Positions 30,191 through 40,842 of a DNA stretch of 64,000 nt are shown here, in pieces. Every line of letters begins with the position of its first letter. The stretch's first letter is position 1. The notes beneath the pieces are model-generated. The model saw only the letters and a program-made list of their open reading frames with translations. It was not told the origin of the DNA and searched no databases. The translations under genes were made by a program, and so were the position numbers. The DNA is from Planctomycetota bacterium (GTDB lineage: Bacteria > Planctomycetota > J058 > JAJDCQ01): positions 1 through 64,000 of the forward strand of contig JAJDCQ010000256.1 of the NCBI GenBank assembly GCA_029260755.1, given 5' to 3'.

Positions 30191-31186
30191 ATGACCCGCC
30201 TCCGTGTCTTCATGACGAGCCCGCCCGACCCCGGCGCGCGGGCGATCCTCGACCCGGCCCTCGATCCCTCGATCGACCTCCGGGTCGGGCCGGACACGCC
30301 CGACCCGGCCGACTACGAGGTCATCGTGTCGGGCCGCCCGGGCCGGGAGCGCCTCGCGGCGAGCCCGAACCTCCACACCCTCGTGATCCCCTGGGCCGGC
30401 CTCCCGGCCGAGACGCGCGCTCTCCTCGCCGACTTCCCCCGGCTCGAGGTCTGTAACCTCCACCACAATGCCGCGCCGACGGCCGAGCTCGCCGTCGCGC
30501 TCCTCCTCGCCGCGGCGAAGCGCCTCGTGCCGATCGACCGCGACTTCCGCGGCGCCCACGACTGGCGCAGCCGCTACGAGGACGCGCCGAGCGTCCTCCT
30601 CGAGGGCAAGACGGCCCTCGTCCTCGGCTGGGGCGCGGTCGGTCGGCGGGTCGGGCGGGTCTGCCGCGCCTTCGGAATGGACGTGATCGGGGTGCGGCGG
30701 CGGGCGGGCGCGGACGAGGTCGACGCCGACGACGGGGCGATCGCGGTCCACCCCCTCGCCGCGCTCGGCGAGCTCCTCCCCCGGGCGGAGGTGCTCGTCC
30801 TCGCCCTGCCGCACACCGACGCGACCGAGGGGCTGCTCGGCGAGGCGGAGCTCGCGCTCCTCCCCGAGCGCGCGGTGCTCGTCAACGTAGGGCGGGCGCC
30901 GGTGGTCGACGAGGCGGCCCTGCACGCGGCTCTCGCGTCCGGGCGGCTCCACGGCGCCGGGCTCGATGTCTGGTGGCGTTACCCGAAGTCGGAGGAGGAG
31001 CGGGTCGGCGCCCCGCCGGCCGAGCATCCGTTCTGGGAGCTCGACGGCTGCGTCCTGAGCCCGCACCGGGCGGCGGCGTGCCCCGAGCGCGAGGGCGAAC
31101 GGATGCGCCATCTGGCCGCCGTGCTGAACGCGCTCGGCCGCGGCGAGCCGGTCGCGACGCGGGTCGACCCGGCCCAGGGATACTGA
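30191..31186 (+). CDS. D-isomer-specific 2-hydroxyacid dehydrogenase family protein
   Basis: LILGWGAVGRRVGRVCRAFGMDVIGVRR-type NAD-binding (GKTALVLGWGAVGRRVG), ALPHTDATEGLLGEAELALLPERAVLVNVGRAPVVDEAAL, GLDVWWRYP. Confidence 0.88.
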   Translation: MTRLRVFMTSPPDPGARAILDPALDPSIDLRVGPDTPDPADYEVIVSGRPGRERLAASPNLHTLVIPWAGLPAETRALLADFPRLEVCNLHHNAAPTAELAVALLLAAAKRLVPIDRDFRGAHDWRSRYEDAPSVLLEGKTALVLGWGAVGRRVGRVCRAFGMDVIGVRRRAGADEVDADDGAIAVHPLAALGELLPRAEVLVLALPHTDATEGLLGEAELALLPERAVLVNVGRAPVVDEAALHAALASGRLHGAGLDVWWRYPKSEEERVGAPPAEHPFWELDGCVLSPHRAAACPEREGERMRHLAAVLNALGRGEPVATRVDPAQGY

Positions 31187-31274
31187 CGTGGGGCGCGCAG
31201 CCGGGCTCGCGGAAGAGTCGACCGGTCTCGACATGCTGTGACGATCCGCGCTGAGCGCCCTGCTCACCACAGCC

Positions 31275-31793
31275 GTGGGCTGTGTCGTGTTCTGGCTCCT
31301 GCTCGGGGTGGACGCACTCGTCTGCGGCCTGCTGATCGGGCCCTTGTACGGCGCGGTCTCTCTGGTGGAAGGCGTCGCTGAGCAGGGGCGAGCAAGCCTC
31401 GGCCGGGACCTCGGCGCGTTCGCGGCATCATTCGCCCTCGGAGCGCTCTGCGGTGTCGGGCTCCAGGAGACCCTGTATCCCGACGTGGCGGGCCAGACGA
31501 GGACTCTCTACCTCGCCGTCGTCGTCGCGCTGCCTCCCGTGGTGGTCTGCCTCACCCGTCTTCGGACGCGCTCCGCCGAGTGGAGGATCGGGCTGGTCCT
31601 CGCAACGACCGTGGCGCTCGCGCTCCTCGGCTGGATCTTCGCCCCGCTCACGCTCGTCGGCCGGCTCGACCTGGCCGTTCGAACCCTGGTCATGGGAGGC
31701 GCCGTCTCCCTGACGTTGCTGCTCATCGGCGAGGCGACCGACGAGCTGTGCGCGCCGGGACCCGACCGAACGGCAGAGCAAGAGGTCGCCTGA
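31275..31793 (+). CDS. Hypothetical multi-pass membrane protein
   Basis: About four to five hydrophobic segments (GCVVFWLLLGVDALVCGLLIG, LYLAVVVALPPVVVCL, IGLVLATTVALALLGWIFA, LVMGGAVSLTLLLI). True start uncertain; GTG 31275 lies close to the first TM. Confidence 0.55.
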   Translation: MGCVVFWLLLGVDALVCGLLIGPLYGAVSLVEGVAEQGRASLGRDLGAFAASFALGALCGVGLQETLYPDVAGQTRTLYLAVVVALPPVVVCLTRLRTRSAEWRIGLVLATTVALALLGWIFAPLTLVGRLDLAVRTLVMGGAVSLTLLLIGEATDELCAPGPDRTAEQEVA

Positions 31794-31803
31794 CCCGGAG
31801 GCG

Positions 31804-32373
31804 TCAGGGGTGCTTCACCACGAACATCCACTCGGGACCGCCGCCGCCGTCGGTCGGCTCGAGCGAGAAGACGGCCTGGAGCGGGTCGCCGGTGAGCCTG
31901 ACGTCGAGGCTGTGCGTCATCCGCGGACGCTTCGCCATCGCGAGGAGCTCTTCATCGGTCTCGCCCCAGGTCGTCGGGCGCTCGAACAGGCGGGCCCGCT
32001 CGCCCCTCTCCAGGGCGGCCGCGAAGGGCTCGAGGAGCCGCTTCTCCATGTCGATGCCAAGCGTCGTCGCGTCGCGGACGAAGCCCTTCGTCATCCGGAG
32101 TGGCCCGTCTCCGAGGTGCGAGAAGGAATCGCGCGGGAAGGCCTCGAGGTCGGCGGCCGCCGCGACCGCGACCTCCGAGAGCCAGGCCTCGACCTGCTCC
32201 TTCGTGGGCCGGGCGGGCGCCTCCTTCGGTGCCTCCTTCGGCGCGTCATCGGCGGGGGGCGCGCTCGATGCGCAGCCCGCGCTCGAGGCGCCCAGACCGA
32301 GGCTCAGGAGGAGGAGGGCGGCGAGCGCCGTCCGTCCGCGTCGGCTGCCGGTGTCCGGGAGGTTCGCGCGCAT
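31804..32373 (-). CDS. Hypothetical lipoprotein
   Basis: MRANLPDTGSRRGRTALAALLLLSLGLGASSAGCASS lipobox; KEAPKEAP linker. Confidence 0.6.
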   Translation of the reverse strand: MRANLPDTGSRRGRTALAALLLLSLGLGASSAGCASSAPPADDAPKEAPKEAPARPTKEQVEAWLSEVAVAAAADLEAFPRDSFSHLGDGPLRMTKGFVRDATTLGIDMEKRLLEPFAAALERGERARLFERPTTWGETDEELLAMAKRPRMTHSLDVRLTGDPLQAVFSLEPTDGGGGPEWMFVVKHP

Positions 32374-32561
32374 CGTATCGCCCTCGAGGTCGAAGAAGGT
32401 CGGCACGCTACCACACGGGGAGAGCGGCTGCCTCCCCGGCGCCACGCCGCGCCCTCGCCGTCGTGAGTCTTGCGGGCGTCGCGCGAGGCGGGGTAGGCTC
32501 GCCCCTCCTGGGAGGACATCGCTCGGTGACATCGCTCAACGACATCCACGGACAACTCACG

Positions 32562-33077
32562 ATGGCGGTCGCGACGGGTCTCGTCGTGGCGTGCGCCTTG
32601 GGCGCCTGCGGCTGCCAGAGCAGCGGCGGTGGGGGGGACGCCGACCCCCAGCCCGGAGGGGAGCCGGCCAGCGACGACCCGGCGTCGCCGCCGCCGTCGG
32701 TCGTCGATCCGGCGAAGCACGACGCCCTCGTCGTCGAGATGCTCGGCCTCGGTTTCGAGTCGGGCAAGACGTTCGGCCAGCAGGTCCAGCCCGTCTCGAG
32801 CAGCGAGGTGGAGCGGCGCGAGGACGGCACGGCGCTCGTCCGCGTGATGGCGGGCGACCCGGCGCGCGCGTGGGAGTGGGTCTACTACCCCGAGAGCAAG
32901 CGCCTCGAGCCGGCGAACAAGCTCGCCTTCCGGCTGACCTACACCGCCGCCACGATCGCCGACGGCTGGACGCAGCGCGATCCGCCCGAGCCGGGCGCCG
33001 CGCCCAAGCTCAAGATCACGTTCTACGAGAAGACGATGCCCGACGGGACGGTCGCGACCGTCCGCGTCCGTCGCTAG
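32562..33077 (+). CDS. Hypothetical lipoprotein
   Basis: MAVATGLVVACALGACGCQSSGGGG lipobox-like; GTG 32526 is an alternative start. Confidence 0.6.
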   Translation: MAVATGLVVACALGACGCQSSGGGGDADPQPGGEPASDDPASPPPSVVDPAKHDALVVEMLGLGFESGKTFGQQVQPVSSSEVERREDGTALVRVMAGDPARAWEWVYYPESKRLEPANKLAFRLTYTAATIADGWTQRDPPEPGAAPKLKITFYEKTMPDGTVATVRVRR

Positions 33078-33085
33078 CGGTCGCG

Positions 33086-35023
33086 GTGCCGCCGGTCGTC
33101 GGGCTCGTGCTGCTCGCCTCGGGAGCGCTCGTCGGGGCGCTGCCGCTGGCGTCGCCGCCGCCCTCGCCGCCTTCTCCGGCCGCCCCGCGGCCGCATCCGC
33201 GCCTCTTCTTCGAGGGCGACGCGCCGCCGCCGTTCCCCTGGCCGGACCGCGTCGACCAGCTCCGGGCGACGCCGCAGGGCAAGGCGCTCCACTGGCACTA
33301 CACCGGCGACGAGGCGAGCGCGCGGGCGTGCCGCGACGTGCTGCTCGCCGCCGAGGTCGATGACGGCTACGGCCTCGCCGCGACCGGACCGGTCCTCTTC
33401 CTCCCGCTCGCCTACGACTGGCTCGCGCCGTGGGACGGCCTCGCCGACGCGGACCGCCGCGCGATCGAGGAGAAGATCCTCGCGACCGGGCGGCTCTGCC
33501 GCGACTTCCTCGACGGCGACGGCGACCACGTCTTTCACACCTCGGCGCCGCGCGCGCTCATGGGTGCCGGCCTGGCCGGCCTCGTCCTGGAGGGGCATCA
33601 CCCCGAAGGCGCCGAGCTCGTCCGGTTCGCGCGGAGGTATCTCCGCGACGTCTACGCGCCGGCGATGGAGCACCTCGACGGCGCCGCGGTCGCCGGGATG
33701 TCCTACGGCGTCGCCGAGGGGTTCGCCCCGCTCCTGTGGCTCCTCCGCGGGCTCGAGACCGCGCGCGGCGAGGCGCTCTGGGATCGCTTCCCGTGGCTCG
33801 AGCGGCGCCTCGCCTACCTGATCGATGCGACCCTCCCCGACCAGACCTTCGTCCGCTGGGGCGACATCGTCGGCGGCGGTCGGGCGTCGACCCGTGACGA
33901 GGTCCGCCCGGTCGTCGACGCCCTCGCGCGGGCCTACGCGAGCGAGCCGGGGTGGGCGCTCTCCGACGCGATCGCGGCGCGCTGGTCGGGCCGGCGGGGC
34001 TACCACCCGGCCGTCCTCTGGGCGGCGCCGTTCCATCGTCCGCCGGCCGACCGGAAGCCGCCCGCCGAGCCGCCTGCGCTCCCGCTCGCCGCCCTCTACG
34101 GCCGGGAGAGCGTCGGGCAGGCGTTCTTCCGATCGTCGCGGGGGCCGGATGCGACCGTCGCCTTCTGGAAGTGCGGCGACTACTACGACGACCACGGTCA
34201 CTTCGATCAGGGCTCGTTCACGATCTACCGGCGCGGCCACCTCGCCCTCGACGCGTTCGCCTACGGCGGCTTCCGCGAGCCACACCGCGTCGACTGGGGG
34301 CGGCACACGATCGCGCACAACGTCCTCCTGTTCGGCGACGAGGACATCGCGGGCGGGCAACGGGTGGCATCGGGGCAGACGAGCCAGGACCTGGCCGACC
34401 ACCTCCGCAAGAAGGCGCGGAAGGGGTTCGAGGCGGGCGAGATCGTCGCCTGGCGGATCGAGGACGACTTCGTCCACGCCGCGGGCGAGCTCGGCCCCGC
34501 CTACGACGGCGAGATCGTGGATCGGTTCCGCCGCGAGCTGGTCTGGCTCGACGGTCGCCACCTCATCGTCCTCGATCGCGTCCGGGCGCGGCGGCGCGCC
34601 CGCTTCCTCCTCCACGCGTCGGTCGCGCCCGAGATCGAGGGCGACCGCGCCACGATCACGACCGACGCCAGCGTGCTGCACGTGCGGTCGGTCCTGCCCG
34701 AGCGGCCGACGCTCACGCCCGTCCGCGGCTGGCGGGCCGACGGGAAGGACCATCCGCCGGGGAAGCTCGCCGAGTTCCACGTCCCCGGCGGGCATCGCCT
34801 CGAGGTCGCCGCGACCGGGCCGGCGCCCGACGGGAAGGTCCGGGACGAGGTCTTTCTCCACGTCCTGACGGCCGCCGATCCGGGCGAGGCCGCTCCCGAG
34901 GTCAGAGGGGTTTCGGGCGCCGCCCCCGCCGTGGTGGTCGACGGCTGGCGCGTGACGTTCGGGCGGAGCCCGACGTCGGAACCGCGGGTGCGCGTCGAGC
35001 GGGAGGAGGCTGGCGGGCGATGA
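33086..35023 (+). CDS. Heparinase II/III-like family protein (alginate/heparin lyase fold)
   Basis: (alpha/alpha)-toroid plus FWKCGDYYDDHGHFDQGSFTIYRRGHLALDAFAYGGF...HTIAHNVLLF, characteristic of heparinase II/III-like C-terminal domains; N-terminal signal/TM. Start taken as GTG 33086. Confidence 0.82.
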   Translation: MPPVVGLVLLASGALVGALPLASPPPSPPSPAAPRPHPRLFFEGDAPPPFPWPDRVDQLRATPQGKALHWHYTGDEASARACRDVLLAAEVDDGYGLAATGPVLFLPLAYDWLAPWDGLADADRRAIEEKILATGRLCRDFLDGDGDHVFHTSAPRALMGAGLAGLVLEGHHPEGAELVRFARRYLRDVYAPAMEHLDGAAVAGMSYGVAEGFAPLLWLLRGLETARGEALWDRFPWLERRLAYLIDATLPDQTFVRWGDIVGGGRASTRDEVRPVVDALARAYASEPGWALSDAIAARWSGRRGYHPAVLWAAPFHRPPADRKPPAEPPALPLAALYGRESVGQAFFRSSRGPDATVAFWKCGDYYDDHGHFDQGSFTIYRRGHLALDAFAYGGFREPHRVDWGRHTIAHNVLLFGDEDIAGGQRVASGQTSQDLADHLRKKARKGFEAGEIVAWRIEDDFVHAAGELGPAYDGEIVDRFRRELVWLDGRHLIVLDRVRARRRARFLLHASVAPEIEGDRATITTDASVLHVRSVLPERPTLTPVRGWRADGKDHPPGKLAEFHVPGGHRLEVAATGPAPDGKVRDEVFLHVLTAADPGEAAPEVRGVSGAAPAVVVDGWRVTFGRSPTSEPRVRVEREEAGGR

Positions 35024-35856
35024 GCGGAGCAGCCCCCACCAACCCGGCCCTCGCGCCTCGTCGCTCGCGCCGCGGTCGCGTCATCGTCGTCGTCGGCGCG
35101 CTCGTTCTGGCGGGGATCGCGCTCCTCGGCGTGTTGCTGCGGCGCGACATCGTGATCGCCTGGCGGATCGAGCAGCTCGGCAGCGCGAACATCGAGGCTC
35201 GCCGGGCGGCGGCGATCGAGCTCGCGACGATCGGCCGAGGAAACGAGCGGCTCCGGTCGGCCCTGCTCGTCGCCCGCGAGCGCTTCCCCGACGACCCCGT
35301 CCTGCTGCTCTGCCTCTACGAGGTCAGCGACGACGACGCTCGCTTCGAGCTCGTCCTCGAGCACGTTCAGCAGACGCTCGCTTCGCGCCGGGTCACCAGG
35401 AGCGGCTCGGCCGTCTCGATCCTCCCCGACCTGGCGAACCCGGATTCCTTCCCGGCGTTGACGGTCGCGCCCGGCCATACGTTCAATGTGACCTACGCGC
35501 GACGGCTCGTCTCGACCCTCGCCGAGCTCACCGTGCGGCCGCGCGACGAGAGCTCACCGCTGTTGATCGCCCCGATCGCCTGGACGGCCTGGCCTCCGCG
35601 GACGGGTCCCCTCGACGAAGGGAGCCTCGGGCTCGGCGCGCTCCCCAGTCAGCCGACGTGGGTCGCCGAGCGCGTCTTCGAGGAGATCGAGGTGCCGGCG
35701 AGCGCGCCGTCCGGATCGTACGAGCTCGTCCTGGAGGTGGTCCTGTTCGACCGCGATGGCGTCGAGCTCGACATCGACGACGACCGACTGACCGTGCCGC
35801 TGATCACCCTGATCGTGCCCGAGCGCGGCGACCTCGCCCGGCGGCGCGACCGATGA
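35020..35856 (+). CDS. Hypothetical membrane-anchored protein with HEAT-like segment
   Basis: TM RVIVVVGALVLAGIALLGVLL then RIEQLGSANIEARRAAAIELATIGRGNERLRSAL; ATGA overlap with upstream gene. Confidence 0.65.
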   Translation: MSGAAPTNPALAPRRSRRGRVIVVVGALVLAGIALLGVLLRRDIVIAWRIEQLGSANIEARRAAAIELATIGRGNERLRSALLVARERFPDDPVLLLCLYEVSDDDARFELVLEHVQQTLASRRVTRSGSAVSILPDLANPDSFPALTVAPGHTFNVTYARRLVSTLAELTVRPRDESSPLLIAPIAWTAWPPRTGPLDEGSLGLGALPSQPTWVAERVFEEIEVPASAPSGSYELVLEVVLFDRDGVELDIDDDRLTVPLITLIVPERGDLARRRDR

Positions 35857-36704
35857 GCCCGACCGAGCCGCAGGCCGTCGCTTCCGACGACGGCGACGGC
35901 GGGGAGCCCGCGCCGCCGCGCCGCCGCGGGCGGTTCCGCGCCACCCTGACCTTCGCGAGCGCGTTCGTGATCGTCGTCGGGATGGCGGTCGCCTGGCGGC
36001 CGGCGTACGTGACCCTGAGCTACTTCCGGCTGGCGGATCCGGATCCGGCCGTCCGCGATGGCGCCGCGCGCGCGATGGCGACGCACGGCGCCGGCTATCC
36101 CTGGGTCGAGCGCGCGCTCCGCGAGGCGTACGAGCGCGAGACGGAGATCCCCGCCCACATCGCCATGTCGCTCGCGCGGCTGCTCGAACGGCGGGACCGA
36201 ATCGAGCTGGCGTCCGAGCTCGCGGGCCGGAGCCTTCAGCGGACGACCTTCGTCACGCCCGACGGCGTCTCCCACGTCGTCGGCGAGGACGGCGTCCTTC
36301 GCGTCGGTCCGCAGGCGCCGCTCGCGTTCACGTTCGACATCGAATCGCTTCTCCTCACCGGCGTCGTCAACGGAGTCGGCGTCGAGATCCGCGCCGTCCC
36401 CGAGGGGGTCGGGGAGCGGGCCGAGAGCGTCGCGAACATCGCGATCGGCGGCGGCGCCTCCTCGGGCGAGGTGAGCTACTTCGAGGGGAAGCCGCGGATG
36501 ACGTTCGGCCTGCCCGAGGGCGTCCGCGGGCGGGTGACCCTCATCGCCCGCGCGCAGCTCCTCCACAACGACGTCCTCGTCGAGCCCGAGTCGGGCTCGC
36601 TCGAGCCGCCCGAGGTGGTCCTCGGCGTGCTCGTCGTCGGGGACGTCGGAGACGATGACGAGATCGGTGGCGACGGCGAACGCCGTCGCGGAGACGGAGA
36701 CTGA
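35853..36704 (+). CDS. Hypothetical membrane-anchored protein, probable paralogue-like neighbour
   Basis: TM ATLTFASAFVIVVGMAVAW then HEAT-like LADPDPAVRDGAARAMATHGAGYPWVERALREAY; ATGA overlap with upstream gene. Confidence 0.65.
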   Translation: MSPTEPQAVASDDGDGGEPAPPRRRGRFRATLTFASAFVIVVGMAVAWRPAYVTLSYFRLADPDPAVRDGAARAMATHGAGYPWVERALREAYERETEIPAHIAMSLARLLERRDRIELASELAGRSLQRTTFVTPDGVSHVVGEDGVLRVGPQAPLAFTFDIESLLLTGVVNGVGVEIRAVPEGVGERAESVANIAIGGGASSGEVSYFEGKPRMTFGLPEGVRGRVTLIARAQLLHNDVLVEPESGSLEPPEVVLGVLVVGDVGDDDEIGGDGERRRGDGD

Positions 36705-36705
36705 G

Positions 36706-37428
36706 ATGGACACCAAGGGAATCGACGAGGCGCTCCGGAAGACGCTGCAGGATCGCAAGCTCAGCCGGAGCGAGCGCAAGGCGCTCGGCGGCGTCCTCTC
36801 CGAGCTTCAGCCCGATGAGCGCGAGCGCGACCTGCTCCGCAGCCGGGCCTTCGAGATCGCGCGCGAGGAGCTCGCGACGCCGCGGGGCAAGGAGGTCTTC
36901 GACTGGCTCGAAGACGTCGTGAAGGTGCTCGATCGCCCGTGGGACGCGGCGGCCGCCGGCGATGGCGGTGACAAGGCGGCGGAGCTCGCCGAGGTGCACT
37001 TCTCGCCGGGGACCTCGTGCCTCGATCGACTGAATCAGCTCATCCGGTCGGTCGGTCGGAGCATCGACATCGCCGTCTTCACGATCACCGACAACCGGAT
37101 CACGCGGACGCTCCTCGACGCGCATCGCCGCGGCGTGAAGGTGCGGCTCGTGACCGACGACGACAAGCGCGAGGACCGCGGCAGCGACGTCGACGAGCTC
37201 GCCCGGGCGGGGGTCGACGTCGTCCTCGACAACAGCCGCTTCCACATGCACCACAAGTTCGCCGTCTTCGACGGCAAGGTGGTCGTGACCGGCAGCTTCA
37301 ACTGGACGCGTCAGGCGACCGACGCGAATCAGGAGAACCTGGTCGTCACCGACGATCGCCAACTGGTGGCCGCCTTCCGCGCCGAGTTCGACCGGCTGTG
37401 GAATGAGTTCGGCGCCGGCGCCGCCTGA
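36706..37428 (+). CDS. Single-HKD phospholipase D-like protein
   Basis: VHFSPGTSCLDRLNQLIRSVGRSIDIAVFTITDNRITRTLLDAHRRGVKVRLVTDD...FHMHHKFAVFDGKVVVTGSFNWTRQA (one HxK...GSxNWT motif). Confidence 0.88.
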   Translation: MDTKGIDEALRKTLQDRKLSRSERKALGGVLSELQPDERERDLLRSRAFEIAREELATPRGKEVFDWLEDVVKVLDRPWDAAAAGDGGDKAAELAEVHFSPGTSCLDRLNQLIRSVGRSIDIAVFTITDNRITRTLLDAHRRGVKVRLVTDDDKREDRGSDVDELARAGVDVVLDNSRFHMHHKFAVFDGKVVVTGSFNWTRQATDANQENLVVTDDRQLVAAFRAEFDRLWNEFGAGAA

Positions 37429-37441
37429 GCGCCGGCTCCGG

Positions 37442-38916
<1,475 letters not shown>

Positions 38917-38920
<4 letters not shown>

Positions 38921-40749
38921 CCGTCGGTTCCTTCATCGGAGGCGGGTGGGGCGGAGCTCGGGCTGGCCGCCGGCAGGGTGACGGTGAAGGTGGTGCCGCG
39001 GTCCGCGGCGCTCTCGACGGCGATCCGCCCTCCGTGCTCGCGGACGAGCTCGCGGCAGACGGCCAGGCCGAGGCCGGTTCCGGCGCCGGGGCGCTTCGTC
39101 GTGAAGAAGTACTCGAACACCTTCTCGAGGTCGCCCTCGGGGATGCCGCGGCCGGTGTCGGCGACCGCGATCGTCACCTCGCCCGCGTCGGTCGCGCGCG
39201 TCCGCACCGAGATGCGGCCGCCGTCCTTGCCCTCGATCGCGTCGTGGGCGTTGAGGATGAGGTTGAGGACGACCTGCTGGAGGCGGTCGGGGTCGCCGTC
39301 GACGGCCGGGAGCTCGTCGGCGAGGTCGACGTCGAGGTCGACGTCCCGGAAGCGGCGGTCGTGCCGGAGGAGGCGGGCGCCGGCCCGGACGATCTCGTTC
39401 GGGTCGCAGCCGCGGCGGACCTCCTCGCGGGGCCGGGCGAAGTTCATCAGCTCCTGGAGGACCGAGGCCACCCGCTCCATCTGCTCGACGGCCGTCTCGA
39501 GGAGCTCGCGGCTCTTCTCGTCCTCGGTCCGCTCGCGAACCGTCTGGACGAGCGAGCTGACGGCCGCGAGCGGGTTGTTGACCTCGTGGGCGACGCCGGC
39601 GGCGAGCGCGCCGGCGGTGGCGAGGCGCTCGGTCCGGAGCAGCCCCTCGCTCATGTCGCGGAGGCGGTCGATGTCGGCCTCGAGGCGGTCGACCATCTCG
39701 TTGAAGGCCGTCGCGAGGACGGCGACCTCGTCGCGCGCCCCGACCTGCACCCGGACGTCGGTCCGGCCGTCGGCGACCTCGAGGGCCGCCTCGGTGATCG
39801 TCCGGAGCGGTCGGGTGACGAGCTGCTGGGCGAGGAGGATGAGGCCCATCGCCGGGACCGACGCCGTCCCGAGGCCGATCACGATCGCCCGCTTCCAGTC
39901 GTTCGGGTCGGTGCCGGGCCCGACGATCGCGCGGCTCACCGCGAGGACGACGAGGACGGTCGCGAGGGTGGCGGCGGCGACGGCGAGGGAGAGCTTGGCC
40001 GTCATCGGGAAGAGGCGGACGCGGTCGAGGACGCTCGCCGGCTGGAACAGTCGCAGGTTGATCGTCGCGTAGCCGTGGATCGCGCAGCCGATCAGGATCC
40101 CGACGCTCGCGAAGGGGAGCAGCTCGTAGCGTCCGAGGAGCGGCAGCAGGACGACCGAGAGGGTGGTGACGGCGCCGGTGAGCGAGGAGGCGAGCAGGAT
40201 CACCCGGAGCTCGCGCGCGCGGATCGGGTCGTCGATCCGCGCCGAGCGCGGGATGAGCAGCCGGGCGGCCAGGAAGAGAACGTAGATCCAGCCGCCGACG
40301 ATGAATGTCCACGGCGTCAGCTCGAGATGGAAGACGCCTCCCGCGAAGCCGACGTCTCCGATGACGCGACCCGAGACGACGATCCCGGCCGCGGTGAGGG
40401 TCGGGACGAGGATCAGGACGGCGCTCTTCCAGGGCAGGGGGCGGGGCTCGGGGAAGACCCACGCGAACCGCAGGAACGCGAGCTGGAGTGCCATGGAGAT
40501 GAGGAACGCCCCCTGCGCCCAGGTGCGGCCGTCCTCGTCGGGGCCGGCGAAGCCCCAGAAGGCGATGTCGTTCACGATCCAGATCGACATGATCCAGGCG
40601 AAGGTCGCGAACGCGCGGTTCTCGGGACGCCCGGGCGCGACGCTGAAGACGTGGAACCCCAGCGCGAGGGTCGCGAGGAGGTTCAGGGTGAGCAGCGGTA
40701 GGAGGATCGCGTCCACGGGGGCGGCATTATAGCCCCGGACCGCACGCAA
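38917..40749 (-). CDS. Membrane sensor histidine kinase (multi-TM N-terminus, HAMP, HisKA, HATPase_c)
   Basis: H-box AGVAHEVNNPLAAVSSLVQTV, N-box VVLNLILNAHDAIEG, DTGRGIPE, GAGTGLGLAVCRELVREHGG; ATGA overlap with the regulator gene. Confidence 0.95.
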
Positions 40750-40801
40750 TCGCCGGACCGGACCGAAGTCCCGTCGGGGCGACGTTACGGTCGCGTCGCC
40801 G

Positions 40802-40816
40802 TTCGCGAATCGCGAA
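40802..40816. promoter_or_regulatory. Perfect palindrome between kinase-operon 3' end and histidine kinase gene
   Basis: TTCGCGA-A-TCGCGAA, about 50 bp upstream of the histidine kinase ORF start (minus strand). Confidence 0.4.
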
Positions 40817-40842
40817 AGGCGCCGCCCTCGGTGGGCGATCCG

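Noticed and set aside
31242-31275. Possible upstream extension of the 172-aa membrane protein (SALSALLTTAV)
   Set aside because: In-frame residues continue the hydrophobic N-terminus but contain no canonical start codon; unlike FxsA there is no convincing SD or family alignment to fix the start.
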